This document shows positions 19,811-27,058 of a DNA stretch of 64,000 nucleotides, piece after piece. The position numbers and the translations under genes are program-made. The notes under the pieces were generated by a model that did no database searches, was not told where the DNA came from, and saw only the letters and a list, made by a program, of their open reading frames with translations. How positions within the stretch are numbered: the first letter of the stretch is position 1; each line of letters starts with the position of its first letter. The DNA lies in assembly GCA_021772095.1 (NCBI GenBank), contig JADYXR010000151.1, positions 62,001 through 126,000 of the forward strand. The letters are read 5' to 3'. Origin of the DNA: Candidatus Obscuribacter sp. Lineage in GTDB: Bacteria > Cyanobacteriota > Vampirovibrionia > Obscuribacterales > Obscuribacteraceae.

Positions 19811-20521
19811 ATGCAGGAATTCGAGGAAGACTATTACGCCATACTCGGTGTCGAAGAGGGTTCGACCGCTCAGGAAGTTAAGAAAGCATATCTTAAACTC
19901 GCCAAGCAGCTCCATCCCGACCGATATCCCAATGACCCCGAGCAGCGCGCCCGGGCGCAACGGGAGTTCGCCCGCGTCACCAGGGCCCACGAAATAATCG
20001 CCGACGACGAGCGCCGCGCCGAGTACAACGCTGTCCGCATTCTCAAAAAGAAGAAGGAAGAGCGCGAGGAGCGCGAAGACCTCGACGTCACCAAAATCGA
20101 CTTAAATTTGAGTTCAGACGAAATCAAGGCGATCAGCACTCCGAGACAGTCTGGACAAAACATGAGTGGTGTTCAGGACGAAACGATTAACGTCAAATGG
20201 GCAAATAAACACCTTCTCCGCGCCGATGAGCTGCTCAAGCGCCGCCGATATCAAGAAGCTGAAACGGCGATGAAGGAAGCTATCCGGCTTTGCCCGAAAG
20301 AGCCGCGTTATCACAATAAGCTCGCCGAGATTTATCACGCCAGAGGCTGGAATACGCTCGCCATGACCGAGGTGCAGACCACCTTGCGCATCGACCCGCG
20401 GGATCCGGAAGCGCGCACCCTGGAGGCGCGCATTAAGAACACAATCAACAACGACGCGAAGGGCGCCAAGAAGAAGGGCTTCTTCGACCAATTGAAAGAA
20501 ATTCTAACCAAGAAACTATAA
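19811..20521 (+). CDS. J-domain protein with C-terminal TPR repeats
   Basis: The N-terminal 70 residues are a DnaJ J-domain (DYYAILGVEEGSTAQEVKKAYLKLAKQLHPDRYP) with the HPD triad at residues 35-37, which stimulates DnaK ATPase. A charged KKKKEEREEREDL linker follows, then about two TPR units (KHLLRADELLKRRRYQEAETAMKEAIRLCPKEPRYHNKLAEIYHARGWNTLAMTEV). It lacks the Gly-Phe and zinc domains of DnaJ, so it is a specialised type III J-protein of 236 residues. It diverges from clpB, and both would act in protein repair. The TPR part may choose the client. Confidence 0.88.
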   Translation: MQEFEEDYYAILGVEEGSTAQEVKKAYLKLAKQLHPDRYPNDPEQRARAQREFARVTRAHEIIADDERRAEYNAVRILKKKKEEREEREDLDVTKIDLNLSSDEIKAISTPRQSGQNMSGVQDETINVKWANKHLLRADELLKRRRYQEAETAMKEAIRLCPKEPRYHNKLAEIYHARGWNTLAMTEVQTTLRIDPRDPEARTLEARIKNTINNDAKGAKKKGFFDQLKEILTKKL

Positions 20522-20605
20522 TCACCCCGGCGGCGTCGAAGTAGAGGGCAATCAAATGCTCGGAAATTTTAAAGTCTTTTCTTCAACGGAGTTCGACTTC
20601 CTTAT

Positions 20606-22090
20606 ATGAAGGCAGCGATCGCGATAATTTGTGCGGGATTGGTATTTGCGCCGCAGGTTGGCCATGCTGAAGTCGCGAGTGCAATTGCGGCTAAGTCTGT
20701 GCCAGCTCGCGTCGACGCGAATGCAATTGCAGCCAGGTCTGCGCCTGTCAGCGTCAACGTGAATACAATTGCAGCCACGTCTGCGCCTGTCAGCGTCAAA
20801 GCGAATGCAATTGCAGCCACTTCTCAGCCTGCTAGCGTGGACGCGAATGCATCGGCGCCGGCATCGTCTGGTGAGGCTAATTCGAACGCACCAGTGGTGG
20901 AGTCGCCTGAAAATGCCGACGTCTCTGACGCATCGCCGGCCGATACGTCCGCCGCATCAACACCGATTGATACCACCCCTAGTGCGCCTGTTCGAGTCAA
21001 CGCATCACCGAATTCAACGTTCAACGTAGAAGTTCGTCAAAGCAATCTGCCACAAAGCTCGGTGGCAAGGGATTCGATGATTCCCGGATTGCAAAAGGAT
21101 CTGCGCCTTTTGAAAGGTCAGGTCTCGACTTTCGGCGGTCGTTCGCCTTTGCTCTACGGCACGGTGCAGAATATTCCGGAAAAAACCAAAGTTGAATTGG
21201 TTGTTCCGCCCGGCATAAATATGAATTCTGAAATCAGCCAGAAAGGTGATGAGATTCAACTTCGCATCGCTAAAGACATTATGGATGGTGACAAAGTTTT
21301 GATACCAGGTGGCTGGTATGTCAGAGGTTTGGTGACCGAGGTTGCACCCCGAAGACGGGGTGGGAGAAACGGATACGTCAGCGTTCAATTCGACAAATTG
21401 GTCAGCCCTGACGGCGAGCACGAAGTCGACTTCAATGCGAATCTCTCGACTAAAGACAACAAACTTACATCTGTTTTAAAAGTAGTTGGCAAAGACGCGG
21501 GATACGTCGGCGCCGGAAGTTTCGCCGGAGCGCTGCTCGCCGTGCAGTTCTCCGGAATCGCGGGCACCGTGGCCATGCAAGGCTATAACGTTGCAGGTGG
21601 TGCCGCCATCGGCGGTGCCATTGGTTTATTCGCTGCGTTAAAGCGGTACGGAAAGATATCGTCCACATATGAGGGTGATACTCTGAAACTGACTACTGCT
21701 GAGGCGATCGCGCTGCCTGGCTTCGACAAGACCATGTTGCCTTCTGCGCAACCGATTCCTCATTTGGAAGGTTTGGAGATGAAGGTAAAGGATTACCGTT
21801 TTGCCGTACCTCCATGGGGAGACAGATCCGCGAGGTTGCTTTCTGTAGAAGTGGAAGTACTGAACAATACAAAAAAAGATTTCAACTTCTTCGATGTTTG
21901 CGTCACTAACGATCACGCTCAAACATACAACCCCACACCGTTTGGTGGCATCAAAAACCAAAAGGTAGTATCTGGGAAATCCGGAGTAGGTAAGGTTGTA
22001 TTTACAGTCGGATCACCAAAACGTAAGTACGCTCTCATATTCTTTAACCGGCGCACAGGAAAGGAGCTTTCGCGGGTCGCAATTAACTAA
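20606..22090 (+). CDS. Exported protein with 14-residue repeats and a glycine-zipper-like segment
   Basis: The 494-residue product has a signal peptide (AIAIICAGLVFAPQVGHA), then four 14-residue repeats starting IAA (residues 27-82) and a Ser/Ala/Pro/Asp-rich linker to about 140. A beta-rich domain follows (LLYGTVQNIPEKTKVELVVPPGI; GDKVLIPGGWYVRGLVTEV) that resembles surface or conjugation-type TrbI-like barrels only in general style. A Gly/Ala-rich stretch (about 300-345) resembles a glycine zipper, and the last 110 residues look like an Ig-like DUF4352-type fold. It is probably envelope-associated. I do not recognise the family; function is unknown. Confidence 0.7.
   Translation: MKAAIAIICAGLVFAPQVGHAEVASAIAAKSVPARVDANAIAARSAPVSVNVNTIAATSAPVSVKANAIAATSQPASVDANASAPASSGEANSNAPVVESPENADVSDASPADTSAASTPIDTTPSAPVRVNASPNSTFNVEVRQSNLPQSSVARDSMIPGLQKDLRLLKGQVSTFGGRSPLLYGTVQNIPEKTKVELVVPPGINMNSEISQKGDEIQLRIAKDIMDGDKVLIPGGWYVRGLVTEVAPRRRGGRNGYVSVQFDKLVSPDGEHEVDFNANLSTKDNKLTSVLKVVGKDAGYVGAGSFAGALLAVQFSGIAGTVAMQGYNVAGGAAIGGAIGLFAALKRYGKISSTYEGDTLKLTTAEAIALPGFDKTMLPSAQPIPHLEGLEMKVKDYRFAVPPWGDRSARLLSVEVEVLNNTKKDFNFFDVCVTNDHAQTYNPTPFGGIKNQKVVSGKSGVGKVVFTVGSPKRKYALIFFNRRTGKELSRVAIN
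20684..20851 (+). repeat. Four tandem 42-bp coding repeats
   Basis: Four direct repeats of 42 bp, each starting ATTGC(G/A)GC, encode the IAAxSxPxxVxxNx units of the exported protein. Units 2 and 3 are nearly identical, so the array looks recently expanded. Confidence 0.85.
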
Positions 22091-22108
22091 ATTTGCGGGT
22101 TTCCCCAC

Positions 22109-22124
22109 TTAATACTAGTATTAA
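22109..22124. promoter_or_regulatory. 16-bp perfect palindrome, possible operator
   Basis: TTAATACTAGTATTAA is a perfect palindrome 19 bases after the exported-protein stop and about 200 bases before the GGDEF gene. A second 14-bp palindrome, TCTCTCATGAGAGA, lies at 22236-22249. Either could be a repressor site; there is no T-run to suggest a terminator. Confidence 0.35.
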
Positions 22125-22313
22125 ATACTAATTCGGGTTAATATACTCGCGTCATCTGATCATAAAACATCAGTTGATCACGCGGCAGACCAAACGACCT
22201 ATGCTGAACATTCAGTTAAGAAGGAATTGCCACTCTCTCTCATGAGAGATTGTTTCTATTCATACGATTGGCTTACTGGTCATCTATAGAGCAGAGCGGC
22301 AAAGGGGGAAACT

Positions 22314-23003
22314 ATGAAGGCCCATTTGACACAAATGTGGCAGTCGATCCACGGACAGTCTCGTCACAGACAGGCCGAAAGTCAGCTGCGGAAGCTGCAA
22401 GGCCATAATGTGCAACTCGAACGTTCCGTCAAGGAAAAAGAGAGAGAGATTGACCGTTTACGGCACCAACTGGCTAACTGTGAAGCGCGGCTACAGGAGC
22501 TGATGGGAACGGATGTTCTGACAGCTCTACCGAACCGACATATTTTTAAAGAGCACCTGACTCACTCGCTGAAACGCGCACTGAGACTGGGTTACTCGCT
22601 GTCCTTGATGATCATCGACATCGATCATCTAAGAGATATCAATTTGAAATACGGACATGAAGTTGGCGATACTGTGCTCATTGAAGTGAGCAAAATTTTG
22701 CGCAGCTCCGTTCGCGAAATCGACATGCCCGCCCGCTGGGGTGGTGAAGAACTAGTCGCCGTGCTACACGAGACCGACGCCGACGGCGCCGCCGTAGTAG
22801 CAGAACGCGTGCGACGCAGAGTTTCAATGTTGGAAATCAAAGATCCAAAAACCGGTGAACACGTCAAAGTGACATGCACTCTAGCGGTCGCCAATTATCC
22901 GATGCACGGAAGCAAGCCTCAAGAGCTCCTGGAAGCATCCTGCGAAGCCCTTATGCTGGCAAAAGAGAAGGGCTGCAACAAAGTCCTGATCGCCTGCAAA
23001 TAA
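22314..23003 (+). CDS. Diguanylate cyclase, coiled coil plus GGDEF domain
   Basis: The 229-residue protein makes cyclic di-GMP from two GTP. Residues 15-65 are a charged coiled coil likely used for dimerisation; the GGDEF domain follows with DVLTALPNRHIF, the metal site MIIDIDHLRDIN and the active motif GGEEL at residues 143-147. The inhibitory-site motif RxxD (REID, 134-137) sits exactly five residues before it, so product inhibition is likely. There is no membrane segment or sensor domain, so it is cytoplasmic. GGGGG five bases ahead of the ATG is a strong binding site. Confidence 0.93.
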   Translation: MKAHLTQMWQSIHGQSRHRQAESQLRKLQGHNVQLERSVKEKEREIDRLRHQLANCEARLQELMGTDVLTALPNRHIFKEHLTHSLKRALRLGYSLSLMIIDIDHLRDINLKYGHEVGDTVLIEVSKILRSSVREIDMPARWGGEELVAVLHETDADGAAVVAERVRRRVSMLEIKDPKTGEHVKVTCTLAVANYPMHGSKPQELLEASCEALMLAKEKGCNKVLIACK

Positions 23004-23050
23004 ACGAATTTAAATCGAAATGAGTTGATGCACATCTACGCGCGTCAGTG

Positions 23051-23450
23051 CTAGATGATTGCTTCGTTCGTGTGGGTCCATCTGCGCATCGTGTACGTCT
23101 TCGTACGCTGCGTGTTATATCGCATCAACAATTGTTTCGCCTGCAATCCTGTTCCCCGTATTGAATGGCGGTGAACAATGATTCTCGCCAACGCGCGCTT
23201 AAAAGTTTCATAGTCGCCGTTTTGCAACGCGGACAGCGCGAGATTAGTACTGAATGATCGGATCCCTGGAACCAAGTGCGGCAGCCTTGGTCATAATCGT
23301 CTGAGCATCTTTGAATTTTTTTGAATCGTACGCTTTTTTGTCCTTCGTAAATTCAATGGTAGCTAAAGCTATATTGTCGACATCGGCAGCAAATATTGGA
23401 GGCACCGTACTTAGTATCACGGTCAGAACGAGCAAAATTCGGAAAAACAT
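23051..23450 (-). pseudogene. Small exported TPR-like protein split by a one-base frameshift
   Basis: Reading leftwards from ATG 23448-23450, the first frame gives a signal peptide (MFFRILLVLTVILSTVPPIFAA) and a helical part (FKDAQTIMTKAAALGSRDPIIQY) and then stops at 23244. The other frame continues with TNLALSALQNGDYETFKRALARIIVHRHS and ends at 23051. Removing a single T near 23237-23240 joins them as ...IIQYNLALSALQNGDYETF, a normal TPR-style helix pair. The intact product would be about 132 residues. It is either a recent pseudogene or a read error. Function is unknown. Confidence 0.65.
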
Positions 23451-23590
23451 TTTGGGAATCCTGGGAAACGACTTAATGAGGATCGCTTCCGTTGGCAAGC
23501 GATCTATTTATATGTTTGGGGTCATCTTATTTGATTGGAAACTCGGATTGGAATCCCCGTTTTGGCTTCCAAAATCCTTCCGCCGAAGGG

Positions 23591-23622
23591 TTGACAAATA
23601 CCTAGTTTAGATTTAGTCTAAA
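23591..23622 (+). promoter_or_regulatory. Promoter with Per/Fur-box-like operator before the regulator gene
   Basis: TTGACA at 23591-23596 is a perfect -35 box; 17 bases later TAGTCT (23614-23619) is a weak -10. Overlapping the -10 is an inverted repeat TTTAGA-N5-TCTAAA at 23606-23622, close in form to a Per box. This fits autorepression by the gene just downstream. Confidence 0.6.
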
Positions 23623-23653
23623 TACAGACGGAGTTCAATGGAGTAAAAGGTCA

Positions 23654-24064
23654 ATGTCTCTCACGGCTAAGGAGCTGCTAACCATAAAAGGGGTAAAACT
23701 TACCTCTCAGCGGCTCGTGATTACGGATTATTTGATGCAAACGCACGATCATCCGACCGCCGACGAAGTCTTGGCTGCGGTCGCTGAAAAGCTGCCGATG
23801 GCTTTATCTAGAGCTACCGTTTATAACACTCTCAATGCGCTAGTCGAAGCGGGAGTTATTCGTGAGGTACTCACAGAACCTGGACGCACCAGATATGATG
23901 CCAACACTTCTGAGCACCATCACTTCGTGGACATCAATTCCGGAAAGATCATAGACATTCCGCAAGAGATGCTTCCGAACATCGAAAAAGCGCTTGGGGA
24001 GAAGTATAAAGTCCGCAGCTACACTGTGACGTTCTACGGCGATCTAAACGACGAGAGTCCTTAG
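23654..24064 (+). CDS. perR: PerR-like Fur-family peroxide-sensing repressor
   Basis: The 136-residue protein has the Fur winged helix (LTSQRLVITDYL, then LSRATVYNTLNALVEAGVI) and the dimer domain with HHHF. The five PerR iron ligands, His37, Asp85, His91, His93 and Asp104 in Bacillus, align with His33 (HPTAD), Asp82, His88, His90 and Asp101, and the aspartate at the last position is the PerR rather than the Fur form. There is no cysteine at all, so the structural Cys4 zinc site of typical PerR is absent. It lies upstream of a rubrerythrin and behind a Per-box-like repeat. Peroxide sensing is inferred from these residues. Confidence 0.85.
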   Translation: MSLTAKELLTIKGVKLTSQRLVITDYLMQTHDHPTADEVLAAVAEKLPMALSRATVYNTLNALVEAGVIREVLTEPGRTRYDANTSEHHHFVDINSGKIIDIPQEMLPNIEKALGEKYKVRSYTVTFYGDLNDESP

Positions 24065-24139
24065 GCAATCACACAACTATCGCGCAATGCCAGAGGTTCT
24101 CGCGAACCTTCCAGCTGAACGCACCATAAATTAGCGAAT

Positions 24140-24167
24140 CGATCTTCTCGATTGATCAGGAAGATCG
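24140..24167 (+). promoter_or_regulatory. Inverted repeat in the perR-rubrerythrin spacer
   Basis: CGATCTTC at 24140-24147 pairs with GAAGATCG at 24160-24167. A shorter repeat AATCGA-N5-TCGATT (24137-24153) overlaps it with the same 6-5-6 geometry as the box before perR, though the sequence differs. It may be an operator or a leader hairpin. Confidence 0.35.
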
Positions 24168-24279
24168 CGCCGGCAAAATCCATCTGGATTCTGTACGTAT
24201 CAACACACGCACAAAACGAGTACAAGCAGAGCCACGCGCTCTGATACCCAGTCACGAACACACACACAACACACATCGT

Positions 24280-24300
24280 CGAAGTTCAAATCGAACTTCG
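24280..24300 (+). promoter_or_regulatory. Hairpin next to the rubrerythrin ribosome binding site
   Basis: CGAAGTTC (24280-24287) and GAACTTCG (24293-24300) form a perfect 8-bp stem with a 5-base loop that ends one base before the AGGAGG binding site (24302-24307). It may tune translation or protect the mRNA end. Confidence 0.5.
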
Positions 24301-24315
24301 CAGGAGGAACGCATC

Positions 24316-24828
24316 ATGAGTCACATTCCAGGAACCAAAACAGAAGAAAATTTGCATTCGGCTTTTGCTGGAGAATCCATGGCTAACAGAAAATATCTGT
24401 TCTTCGCCAAAATCGCTCGGCAACTTGGAAATGAAGAGATCGCAAAACTCTTCGAAGAAACCGCGCATCAAGAAACCGGACACGCCTTCGCTCATCTTGA
24501 GCTGATGTATCCGCCCGCCGATCTGACAGTTGAAAAACTTCTCGAGATCGCAATCGAAGGCGAGCTGTACGAAACCAATCAAATGTATCCAGGGTTCGAA
24601 CAAACCGCTCGCGAAGAAGGGCGTCTGGACGCCGTCGCCGAGTTCCAAGAACAAGGCAAAGAATCTGCAGAGCATGCTGATGTTTTTCTCCAAGCAGCCA
24701 AACGATTTAAAGCGCTCGGTTTGGTCGAACGCTATCACGCTACACGCTACGAAAAGGCGCTCGATAAAGTGAAAAATTCATCCGAAAAATCTGAGCAATC
24801 ACCAGATCAGCTCAAGCAATCGGCATAG
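24316..24828 (+). CDS. Rubrerythrin-type di-iron peroxidase without rubredoxin domain
   Basis: Rubrerythrins reduce hydrogen peroxide with a di-iron centre in a four-helix bundle. The pattern is present: first ligand in FAGESMANRKYLFFAKIA (Glu20), ExxH in HQETGHAFAHLE (Glu53, His56), then AIEGELYETNQMYPGFEQTAREEG and EQGKESAEHADVF for the second half. The usual C-terminal rubredoxin Cys4 domain is missing and is replaced by a Ser/Lys/Gln tail, so electrons must come from a separate protein. AGGAGG lies eight bases before the ATG. The neighbouring PerR-like gene suggests peroxide induction. Confidence 0.92.
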   Translation: MSHIPGTKTEENLHSAFAGESMANRKYLFFAKIARQLGNEEIAKLFEETAHQETGHAFAHLELMYPPADLTVEKLLEIAIEGELYETNQMYPGFEQTAREEGRLDAVAEFQEQGKESAEHADVFLQAAKRFKALGLVERYHATRYEKALDKVKNSSEKSEQSPDQLKQSA

Positions 24829-24927
24829 CGGCTCGGTTAGCGCAATTTAGAATGCACCAATTTCAGTGGCAGCAATTTTAAGCAGTAATTTAAGTAGCAG
24901 CAGTTTCAATAGTGGAGGAAAAAAATC

Positions 24928-25356
24928 ATGAACGTTAAACATCTCGATCATTTGAATATGACGGTCCGCAGTCTGGACGAAACAGAAGATTGGTACAAAC
25001 GAGTCTTTGGATTCGTGCTTGTAGAGTCGGGTTTGAGAGGCGATATGAAGTGGGGCATTTTTAAAAGCGGTGACGCGATGCTTTGCGTTTACGAGTATCC
25101 CGATTTGAAGCATCCCGAAAAAGCGGCGTCAAACGCACCACACACGATCAATCACTTCGGTCTTCGGATCACCGATCGCGATAAGTGGGAAGGAACGGTT
25201 AAGCGTGAGAAGCTTCGCGTCGGCTATGGCGGTGAAGTGCGCTATCCGACATCCTCTTCATGGTACGTGGTGGACCCAACCGGTTACGAAATCGAAGTAG
25301 CACTATGGGATCATGACGTCGTTACTTTCCCAACGGCGTTGCCCGTAGCAAGCTGA
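24928..25356 (+). CDS. VOC-family (glyoxalase/bleomycin-resistance fold) protein
   Basis: The 142-residue protein is a single vicinal-oxygen-chelate unit pair: HLDHLNMTVRSLDETEDWYKRVFGFVLVE at the start with its metal-ligand histidine, and NHFGLRITDRDKWEGTVKRE plus SSWYVVDPTGYEIEVALW near the end, where His and Glu complete the metal site. Members include glyoxalase I, ring-cleavage dioxygenases and antibiotic-binding proteins; the substrate cannot be told. GGAGG precedes the ATG. It follows rubrerythrin by 99 bases, so it may belong to the same stress group. Confidence 0.85.
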   Translation: MNVKHLDHLNMTVRSLDETEDWYKRVFGFVLVESGLRGDMKWGIFKSGDAMLCVYEYPDLKHPEKAASNAPHTINHFGLRITDRDKWEGTVKREKLRVGYGGEVRYPTSSSWYVVDPTGYEIEVALWDHDVVTFPTALPVAS

Positions 25357-25392
25357 CAATGATTGGTCGAACGCCAGGCGAGGCAAAAACGA

Positions 25393-26934
25393 TCAAGCGA
25401 AAACGGGCATTCCCCAAAACAGTCCTTGTCCGCATTCGACACCACAGTCGATCATCACTTGTAAGTCATCGCGCGACTCGATTCCGTCGGCGATGACTTT
25501 GCAATCGAGTCCAGAAGCGACGCCAACGAGCTTCCTGACGAACTCTCGTTGCATGTCATCTTCGACGCATTTTTTGACCAGACCTTTTTCGAGTTTTATA
25601 AATTGTGGTGCTAAAAGCAGCAAACTTTCCAGCGAGCTAAATCCGTATCCGATCCGATCGAGTGAAATCTGCACACCAAGCTCTTTTAAACGATCGACAT
25701 GAGGCTTGATTCTAAGTGGTTCTGCCAAGAATTCGTTGTCACCGATAGCAACACAAATTTCTCGGCCTTTTGATTTGAACATATCTTCGAGGTTATCCAC
25801 CGGGATATCCAGCAGCGTTGACGCAAAAACTTTGATGTGGCATGCGCCGCCATCTGGCAGTTTTTCCATGTTTTCCAAACTTACTTTTAAACATCTAAGA
25901 TCGATTGCGGTGCGTAGATTGTGTTCACGAGCCAGTTTGTAATATGCATCAGGCTGCTCGAACACACCGACCGGACCTCGACATTGAATTTCGTAGCCAA
26001 TCACATGTTGCGTTTTTAATTGAGCAATCGGTTGATACGTCGCACGCAAAGCCTCGCCGCTTCTCAGTTTTTCGAGAATCGTTGCCATCTCGTTCGTTTC
26101 AGGGCTGAGCTTTGAAAACGTAACCGAATTCTTTCCAGCTTTTTTGCTGCTCTTTAAACCAGCGTTTGCAGCCGCAAGAATTTCTTCAATCGACAATAAC
26201 TCTGGTGGCAATTGAGTGACACCCGTGCTCGTTGTAATTTTTGTGGTGCCACTTGATAGATTGATCGGAGTTTCTGCAACAGCTAAACGAACTCGCTGGG
26301 CGACTTGAAGAGCGGTTTCCGTATCTAGTTCCGACAGCAAGATTAAAAATTCATCGCCACCGACGCGAGCGACATGGTCGGTTGGTCGCACGGCTTTCGA
26401 AAGTCGCGCTGACAATTCTTGCAGCACGACGTCGCCGATGGAGTGTCCGTATTTTTCATTAATGCCTTTGAAGTCGTCGCAGTCGATCAAGAGCGCAAAA
26501 TTCATCGTGTTGTTTCTGCGAGCTCGGTCCGTTTCAGACTTCAAAATCCGCTCAAACCCTCGGCGGTTCATTACTTCCGTCAATGGGTCGATCATCACGA
26601 GGTGCTTGAGTTCGCGGTTTCGTTCTTCAATCGTTGATGCCATTGTGTGCAGTTTAGTCTCATAATCTTCATGCTGCGTGAGAAAACGAGACTGCAAAAT
26701 GTAGAGATAAACCAGCAGTGCTGCCACCACGATTCCCAGGGCAATCAGTTCGATGTTGTGTCCCGTGAATACACCGACAGCAATCATCAGAACGGCGAGC
26801 GCGACGGTTGCGAGAAACGTCATGCGTAGGCGATGCTTTTGTTTTGCGCCTTCGCCTTCGGTCAGAGAGGGCGGCTTCAGTTGGGCTAATTCTGCAGAAT
26901 AAGACTTGAGAATTTGACTGAACTGATTCTTCAT
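25393..26934 (-). CDS. Membrane GGDEF protein with degenerate EAL domain
   Basis: The 513-residue protein has two membrane helices (about 38-57 and 61-80), a short coiled linker, a GGDEF domain (DPLTEVMNRRGF; GGDEF at 192-196) with an intact RxxD inhibitory site (RPTD 183-186), and a C-terminal EAL-like domain from about 280. In the EAL part key metal residues are lost: the EAL motif reads YEIQ, the DDFG(T/S)G motif reads DRIGYG, and the EGVE motif reads DGIE. So it is probably a cyclase with a non-catalytic, perhaps c-di-GMP-binding, EAL partner. It is convergent with the VOC gene. Confidence 0.9.
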   Translation of the reverse strand: MKNQFSQILKSYSAELAQLKPPSLTEGEGAKQKHRLRMTFLATVALAVLMIAVGVFTGHNIELIALGIVVAALLVYLYILQSRFLTQHEDYETKLHTMASTIEERNRELKHLVMIDPLTEVMNRRGFERILKSETDRARRNNTMNFALLIDCDDFKGINEKYGHSIGDVVLQELSARLSKAVRPTDHVARVGGDEFLILLSELDTETALQVAQRVRLAVAETPINLSSGTTKITTSTGVTQLPPELLSIEEILAAANAGLKSSKKAGKNSVTFSKLSPETNEMATILEKLRSGEALRATYQPIAQLKTQHVIGYEIQCRGPVGVFEQPDAYYKLAREHNLRTAIDLRCLKVSLENMEKLPDGGACHIKVFASTLLDIPVDNLEDMFKSKGREICVAIGDNEFLAEPLRIKPHVDRLKELGVQISLDRIGYGFSSLESLLLLAPQFIKLEKGLVKKCVEDDMQREFVRKLVGVASGLDCKVIADGIESRDDLQVMIDCGVECGQGLFWGMPVFA

Positions 26935-27058
26935 AGGTGAATTGTACCCACGAGCGCAATTTGATGTCGCGATCGAAATTGATGTCGATCTACAACCATG
27001 GGCGTTCCAAGCGACTTGAAGTGTGGAATAGAATCAATGACCACCAAAGGCAGTCTTT

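Noticed and set aside
24061..24276. 71-codon minus-strand frame with many Cys in the perR-rubrerythrin spacer
   Set aside because: It covers leader hairpins and a CA-rich run; no binding site or family pattern.
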